NCBI RefSeq assembly: GCF_900109265.1
Contig: NZ_FNZM01000009.1
Coordinates: 248,001-312,000, forward strand
Direction: 5' to 3'
Origin: Paraburkholderia tropica
GTDB taxonomy: Bacteria; Pseudomonadota; Gammaproteobacteria; Burkholderiales; Burkholderiaceae
Length of the DNA: 64,000 bases
Shown here: positions 59,480 through 64,000 of the stretch, piece after piece
How the letters are laid out: each line of letters begins with the position of its first letter
How positions within the stretch are numbered: position 1 is the stretch's first letter
Made by a program: the position numbers and the translations under genes
Notes under the pieces: generated by a model
The model's input: the letters and a program-made list of their open reading frames with translations, nothing else
Told to the model about the DNA's origin: nothing
Databases searched by the model: none

Positions 59480-60874
59480 TCACGCGGTTTCCAGCTGGCG
59501 CAGCAACGCGTCCACGCTGCCCTTCGCGTCGCCGAACAGCATGCGCGTGTTCTCCTTGTAGAACAGCGGATTGTCGACGCCCGCGTAACCGGTCGCCATG
59601 CTGCGCTTCGAGACCACCACCGTGCGCGCCTTCCACACCTCGAGCACCGGCATGCCCGCGATCGGACTGCCCGCATCTTCCTGCGCGCCCGGATTGACGA
59701 TGTCGTTCGCGCCGATCACGAGCACGACGTCGGTGCTCGTGAAGTCCTCGTTGATCTCGTCCATTTCGAGCACGATGTCGTACGGCACCTTCGCTTCGGC
59801 GAGCAGCACGTTCATGTGGCCAGGCAAGCGCCCCGCCACGGGATGAATGCCGAAACGCACGCGCACGCCCGCCGCACGCAGCCGCCGCGTGATCTCGCTG
59901 ATGGTGCCTTGCGCCTGCGCGACGGCCATGCCGTAGCCCGGCACGATCACCACTTCGGCGGCATCGCGCAGCAGCGCGCTCACTTCATCCACCGACGTCG
60001 CGACCACCTCGCCTTGCGGCGCCGCGCTCGACGTCGACGTTGCCGCGCCAAAGCCGCCCAGGATCACCGAGACGAAACTGCGATTCATCGCGCGACACAT
60101 GATGTAGCTGAGAATCGCGCCGCTCGACCCGACGAGTGCGCCCGTCGTCACGAGCAGATCGTTGTCGAGCATGAAGCCGGTGGCCGCCGCCGCCCAACCC
60201 GAATAGCTGTTGAGCATCGAGACCACCACGGGCATGTCCGCGCCGCCGATCGCCATCACCAGATGCACGCCGAGCGCCGCCGCGATCACGCACATGGCGA
60301 TCAGCGCGTAGAGCGCCTGCGGTGCATCGGGCACGGCGACGAAGCGATAGCCGAGCACGACGCACACGGCCAGCGCGATCGCGTTCATCGCATGGCGCGC
60401 GGGCAGCACGAGCGGCTTGCCGCCGAGCGTTCCCTGCAACTTCAGAAACGCCACGATCGAACCGCTGAACGTGATCGTGCCGATGAACGCGCCCACGTAG
60501 ATCTCGGTGTCGTGAATCGCGCGCTCGACGCCGATCGCGGGCCCCGACGGCGCGAGCAAATTCGCGAAACCGATCAGCGTGGCCGCGAGCCCGACGAAGC
60601 TGTGCAGCACCGCCACCAGTTGCGGCATCTGCGTCATCTCCACGCGCCGCGCGAGCACGGCGCCCACGCCGCCGCCCACCACGGCCGCGACGATGGCGAT
60701 CTGCAGCCCCGCGCCCGCCGTGACGAGCAAGGTGGCAAGCACCGCGATCGTCATGCCCGCGACGCCATAGAGATTGCCGCGCCGCGCGCTCGCCGGATGA
60801 CTCAGGCCGCGCAGACTCAGGATGAAGAGCGTCGCCGCGCCGAGCCACGCCATATTGCCGATTCCAGTCAACAT
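59480..60874 (-). CDS. pntB: NAD(P) transhydrogenase, beta subunit
   Basis: With PntA it uses the proton gradient to transfer hydride from NADH to NADP+. It has 464 residues. The first 270 hold about eight membrane helices (LTGIGNMAWLGAATLFILSLRGLSHPASARRGN begins it). The soluble NADP-binding domain (about 290-464) shows VVIVPGYGMAVAQAQGTI, FGIHPVAGRLPGHMNVLLAEA, VLVIGANDIVNPGA and KRSMATGYAGVDNPLFY. It starts 9 bp after pntA with GAGGAGG upstream, so the two are co-translated. Confidence 0.97.
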   Translation of the reverse strand: MLTGIGNMAWLGAATLFILSLRGLSHPASARRGNLYGVAGMTIAVLATLLVTAGAGLQIAIVAAVVGGGVGAVLARRVEMTQMPQLVAVLHSFVGLAATLIGFANLLAPSGPAIGVERAIHDTEIYVGAFIGTITFSGSIVAFLKLQGTLGGKPLVLPARHAMNAIALAVCVVLGYRFVAVPDAPQALYALIAMCVIAAALGVHLVMAIGGADMPVVVSMLNSYSGWAAAATGFMLDNDLLVTTGALVGSSGAILSYIMCRAMNRSFVSVILGGFGAATSTSSAAPQGEVVATSVDEVSALLRDAAEVVIVPGYGMAVAQAQGTISEITRRLRAAGVRVRFGIHPVAGRLPGHMNVLLAEAKVPYDIVLEMDEINEDFTSTDVVLVIGANDIVNPGAQEDAGSPIAGMPVLEVWKARTVVVSKRSMATGYAGVDNPLFYKENTRMLFGDAKGSVDALLRQLETA

Positions 60875-60883
60875 GACGCCTCC

Positions 60884-62452
60884 TCAGGTCCGTTGGAACA
60901 TGTTCAACATGCGCTGGGTCACGAGGAACCCGCCCGCGATGTTGATGGTGGCCACCACGAGCGCGATGCCCGCGAGCACGCTCGCGATCGTGCTCGACCC
61001 GCCCGGATGCAGCAGCGCGCCGATCACGATGATCCCGCTGATCGCGTTGGTCACGCTCATGAGCGGCGTGTGCAGCGCGGGCGTGACGTTCCAGACCACC
61101 TGATAACCGACGAACACCGCGAGCACGAACACGGTAAAGTGCGCAACGAATGCGGGCGGCGCGACCGCGCCGAGTGCGAGCAGCAACAGCGCGCCAATTA
61201 TCAGCATGCCTAACGACCATGCGCCGTGTTTGCGCGCGTCTTGCGTTGACGGTTGCGCATGTCCTGCCGCCGCAACGTGCACCGGCGCATTCGGCGCTGC
61301 TTGCGGCTGCGCAGCCGGTGTTTGCACGGGCGGCGGCGGCCAGCACAGATTGCCTTGCTGCATGACCGTCGTACCGCGCTGCACGACGTCGCCCATATCG
61401 ATCGTCAATGCGCCATTCTTGAGCGGCGTGAGATCCGTGAGCAGATGACGCAGATTGGTCGCGTACAACTGGCTTGACTGATTCGCCATGCGGCTCGGCA
61501 AGTCGGTATAGCCGATCACGGTCACGCCATGCGCCTGCACGACCTCGCCCGCGCGCGTGAGTTCGCAGTTGCCGCCCTGCTCCGCCGCCATGTCGACGAT
61601 CACGCTGCCCGCGCGCATGCACGCAGCCGTCTTCGCATCGATCAGACGCGGTGCGGGCTTGCCCGGAATCAGCGCGGTCGTGATGATGATGTCCACTTCG
61701 CGCGCCTGGGCCTCGAACAGCGCCATCTCCGCTTCGATAAACTTCGCGCTCATCTGTTTCGCGTAGCCGCCCGTGCCGCCGCCGTCTTCATCGACATCGA
61801 CGCTCAGGAATTCCGCGCCCATGCTCTCGACCTGCTGACCGACTTCCGGCCGCGTATCGAACGCACGCACGATCGCGCCCAGACCACGCGCCGCGCCGAT
61901 CGCCGCGAGCCCCGCCACGCCCGCGCCGATCACGAGGACCTTCGCGGGCGGCATCTTGCCCGCCGCCGTGATCTGCCCGGTGAAAAGCCGCCCGAAATGC
62001 TGCGCCGCCTCGATCACCGCGCGATAACCGGCCATGTTGGCCATCGAACTCAGCGCGTCGAGCTTCTGCGCGCGCGAGAGACGCGGCACGCAATCCATCG
62101 CGAGCACCGTCACGCCGCGCGCGGCACACGCTTCGAGCAGCGCGCCGTTCTGCGCGGGCCAGATGAAACCGATCAGCGTCGCGCCGGTTTTGAGGCGCTG
62201 CACTTCGTCGATCGAAGGCGGCCGCACCTTGAGCACGATATCGGCGTTGCTCCAGAGTTCGAGCGCGTCGTCGACGAGGCACGCGCCTGCCTGGCGATAT
62301 GCGTCGTCGGGGTAGGACGCGCGCTCGCCCGCGCCGGTCTCGACCTCGATTTCATAGCCGAGCTTGATGAGTTGCGCGACGCTTTCGGGCGTCGCCGCGA
62401 CCCGGCGTTCGTCTTGCTGCGATTCGCGCGGAACCGCAATCGTCATCGCCAT
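60884..62452 (-). CDS. pntA: NAD(P) transhydrogenase, alpha subunit (fused form)
   Basis: From ATG at 62452 (MAMTIAVPRESQQDERRVAATPE), behind GGAGG, it has 522 residues. The frame extends upstream but that part is dropped. The NAD-binding domain (1-375) includes RPPSIDEVQRLKTG, VLVIGAGVAGLAAIGAARGLGA and AFDTRPEVGQQVES. A Pro/Ala/Gln-rich linker follows (about 380-425). The end has about four membrane helices (LGMLIIGALLLLALGAVAP first). It is the single-chain E. coli type, not the split alpha1/alpha2 type of many alphaproteobacteria. Confidence 0.96.
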   Translation of the reverse strand: MAMTIAVPRESQQDERRVAATPESVAQLIKLGYEIEVETGAGERASYPDDAYRQAGACLVDDALELWSNADIVLKVRPPSIDEVQRLKTGATLIGFIWPAQNGALLEACAARGVTVLAMDCVPRLSRAQKLDALSSMANMAGYRAVIEAAQHFGRLFTGQITAAGKMPPAKVLVIGAGVAGLAAIGAARGLGAIVRAFDTRPEVGQQVESMGAEFLSVDVDEDGGGTGGYAKQMSAKFIEAEMALFEAQAREVDIIITTALIPGKPAPRLIDAKTAACMRAGSVIVDMAAEQGGNCELTRAGEVVQAHGVTVIGYTDLPSRMANQSSQLYATNLRHLLTDLTPLKNGALTIDMGDVVQRGTTVMQQGNLCWPPPPVQTPAAQPQAAPNAPVHVAAAGHAQPSTQDARKHGAWSLGMLIIGALLLLALGAVAPPAFVAHFTVFVLAVFVGYQVVWNVTPALHTPLMSVTNAISGIIVIGALLHPGGSSTIASVLAGIALVVATINIAGGFLVTQRMLNMFQRT

Positions 62453-62642
62453 GATGTACCTCCGCGGGCGAGCGTTGCGGATAAAAGGGCGAACGGAATC
62501 GACGGCGCGCCAAGGGACCTGGCGCGCCGAAAGCGTGGCCACGACTTCATGAAACGTCTCCTGCTCGATGTTGGAATTCTGTGTGCCGCGGCTCGTCCGG
62601 CGCGCGCGGGCGCGCCATGCTGAAGGACCGTTTGAAGGCGCG

Positions 62643-62879
62643 CTAACGCGGCGCCCGGCCCGACTGAAGAATCGCCAGCGCCGCCGCGCGGGCGCCTTCA
62701 ATGGCGGCGGCTTCGCTTGCGAACACGGTCTCGTCGACGACCTGCTGTTCCGGCAGCAGCGCGTCCGCCTGTTGTGCTTCGGCGGAGTGAATCGCAGCGA
62801 ACGCGACCCAGCCGCCGTTGTGAATCATTTGACGGGCCGAGAGTTCGACCTCGTAGTGCCCGAGTCTTTCGGTATGCAT
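62643..62879 (-). CDS. Small hypothetical protein, 78 residues
   Basis: MHTERLGHYEVELSARQMIHNGGWVAFAAIHSAEAQQADALLPEQQVVDETVFASEAAAIEGARAAALAIL: soluble and acidic, with a beta-strand N terminus and a helical C terminus. This pattern is like short stress-type proteins common in Burkholderia. ATG at 62879 has CGGAGCG upstream. It lies 190 bp upstream of pntA and 57 bp downstream of the PAS gene, all on one strand. Confidence 0.7.
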   Translation of the reverse strand: MHTERLGHYEVELSARQMIHNGGWVAFAAIHSAEAQQADALLPEQQVVDETVFASEAAAIEGARAAALAILQSGRAPR

Positions 62880-62936
62880 CGAAGCGCTCCGTGCGGACCT
62901 GCGGCTTGAAGGGATGAGAACGACTAACCGGATCGA

Positions 62937-63383
62937 TCAGGATTGCTGATCTTGTGTTTGAAGACGGGTTTCGAGTTCCGTCACGCGCTTGCGCAGATTG
63001 CGCTCTTCCTGGAAGCGCGCCGTCTCGTCGCGCACGACCGCGACGATGCCCGTGAGTTCGCCCTGCGCGCCATGCAGCAGCGCCACCGTGAAGGCGATGG
63101 ACAGCGCGCGACCGTCCTTGTCCACGGCCGGCACGCGCAAGACGTCGTTGCCGTAGCGCGTCTGCCCGGTGGCCATCGTCTTGTGATAGCCCTCCCAGTG
63201 GCGACCGCGCAGCCGTTCGGGAATGATCAGATCCAGCGTCTTGCCGAGCGCCTCGTCCTGCGTATAGCCGAACATGCGCGTGGCTGCGGGATTCCAGTAC
63301 GTGATGTCGCCGGCGGCGTCCGAGATGATGATGGCGTCGCCGATCGCATCGGCGAGCTGTTCGAAATCGATGGCGGCTGGCAT
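62937..63383 (-). CDS. Single PAS-domain protein
   Basis: A 148-residue sensor module without an output domain. The PAS fold covers about residues 5-122: FEQLADAIGDAIIISDAAGDITYWNPAATRMFGYTQDEALGKTLDLIIPERLRGRHWEGY is a classic PAS start. AFTVALLHGAQGELTGIVAVVRDETARFQEE is the end. A short coiled coil follows (RNLRKRVTELETRLQTQ). Such proteins may bind heme, flavin or a small ligand, or act as partners of kinases. Its place between frc and pntA suggests a link to oxalate use, but this is inference. Confidence 0.88.
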   Translation of the reverse strand: MPAAIDFEQLADAIGDAIIISDAAGDITYWNPAATRMFGYTQDEALGKTLDLIIPERLRGRHWEGYHKTMATGQTRYGNDVLRVPAVDKDGRALSIAFTVALLHGAQGELTGIVAVVRDETARFQEERNLRKRVTELETRLQTQDQQS

Positions 63384-63503
63384 ATCGTTCGTCGTGGGGA
63401 AAGCGAGTTGATGTTCGGGTGCGCGACGCGGTTGGCAAATGCAAGCACGCCGCGCACCACACTACTGATACCGCACTGCTGGATCGCTACATCGAAACTG
63501 ATA

Positions 63504-64000
63504 TCACACCGCACGCACTTCGTGCAGCGCCGCGATCTGCTGCGGCGTGTAGCCGAGGTCGGCGAGCACTTCGTCGGTATGTTCGCCGAGCAGCGGCGAA
63601 CCCGTGATCTCCGGCTTCAGTTCCGAGAACTTGATCGGGCTGCCCACCGTGAGGTACGAACCGCGCGCCTTGTGCGGCACTTCCACGATGGTGCCGCTCG
63701 CGCGCAGCGACGGATCGTTGGCGATCTCCTTCATGCTGAGCACGGGTGCGCACGGAATGTCGAACTTGCGCAGAATGTCGACCGCCTCGTACTTGGTCTT
63801 GTCGGCGAGCCACGCTTCGATCGTCGCGAAGATATCGAAGATATGCGGCTGGCGCGCCTGCGCGGTGTTGTAGTTCGGATCGTCGATCCATTCCGGCTTG
63901 CCCAGCGCGCGGCAGATCGGCTCCCATGCGTGACCCTGCACCGTGAAGTAGATATACGCGTTCGGGTCCGTCTCCCAGCCCTTGCACTTGAGCACCCAGC
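63504..64000 (-). CDS. frc: Formyl-CoA:oxalate CoA-transferase, C-terminal part (5' end cut by the window)
   Basis: It moves CoA from formyl-CoA to oxalate, so that oxalyl-CoA can be decarboxylated. About 165 C-terminal codons are present, reading VLKCKGWETDPNAYIYFTVQGHAWEPICRALGKPEWIDDP onward; the family is about 420-430 residues. VLKCKGWETD, LRKFDIPCAPVLSMKEIANDPSLRASGTIVEVPH and GSPIKFSELKPEITGSPLLGEHTDEVLADLGY (in parts) are typical of Frc within family III CoA-transferases. The remaining N terminus, with the catalytic Asp, lies beyond base 64000. An OxlT-type antiporter gene on the same strand supports an oxalate role. Confidence 0.9.
   Translation of the reverse strand, partial: WVLKCKGWETDPNAYIYFTVQGHAWEPICRALGKPEWIDDPNYNTAQARQPHIFDIFATIEAWLADKTKYEAVDILRKFDIPCAPVLSMKEIANDPSLRASGTIVEVPHKARGSYLTVGSPIKFSELKPEITGSPLLGEHTDEVLADLGYTPQQIAALHEVRAV

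Overview
The window is chromosomal DNA of a high-GC betaproteobacterium, most likely Burkholderia sensu lato (Paraburkholderia or Caballeronia type). The evidence is gene content and order: rpsF-priB-rpsR-rplI next to dnaB, a NodI/NodJ-like exporter, aat-bpt-pyrD, and an ssu cluster ending in an SsuF-type molybdopterin-binding gene. Codon use looks even throughout. I see no insertion sequence, prophage, CRISPR array or pseudogene. Both ends cut a gene: dnaB at the left and a formyl-CoA transferase at the right.

Layout. 1-2775: replication and ribosomal genes (dnaB, rplI, rpsR, priB, rpsF). 3001-6345: an ECF sigma factor and zinc anti-sigma factor, divergent from an exported metallophosphoesterase and a CuA-like cupredoxin. 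Two promoters of the same design face each other between the two arms. 6367-11139: a LysR regulator and the glyoxylate route gcl-hyi-glxR. 11683-13317: a BON-LysM protein and an asparaginase. 13385-18547: the sulfate uptake operon sbp-cysT-cysW-cysA-cysB. 18772-20776: lexA with two SOS boxes, followed by two genes of unknown function. 20872-27920: a universal stress protein, NodIJ-like exporter, permease, Tas-like reductase and small exported proteins. 28401-31445: dusA, tRNA-His, a glycosyltransferase and a SRAP protein. 31536-31714: a probable small RNA with an operator-like site in front. 32200-35527: sulfonate genes ssuD-C-B-F, without ssuA or ssuE. 35798-39888: a membrane protein, an acyl-CoA hydrolase with a TetR regulator, small proteins, an SMR exporter and a UPF0303 protein. 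40138-43907: initiator tRNA, a Nudix hydrolase, the two N-degron transferases aat and bpt, and pyrD. 44061-45676: cystine-type transporter genes without an ATPase. 45741-51202: an oxidoreductase, a FadR-type regulator, manC, a long gene-free stretch and a Crp-like regulator. 51495-56683: rpiA, an amidase lipoprotein, rlmB and rnr. 57128-57521: two tRNA-Leu(CAG) genes. 57769-64000: a small membrane protein, an oxalate/formate-type antiporter, pntB-pntA, a PAS protein and frc.

Two themes recur. One is sulfur: sulfate uptake with its regulator CysB, sulfonate desulfonation, and cystine uptake. The other is C2 acids: glyoxylate to glycerate near the left end, and oxalate antiport with formyl-CoA transfer at the right end. 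The least explained parts are the ECF/phosphoesterase/cupredoxin unit (3001-6345), the small-RNA locus (31536-31714), and several perfect inverted or direct repeats in promoter regions (9278-9314, 18745-18761, 28207-28222, 57655-57687).
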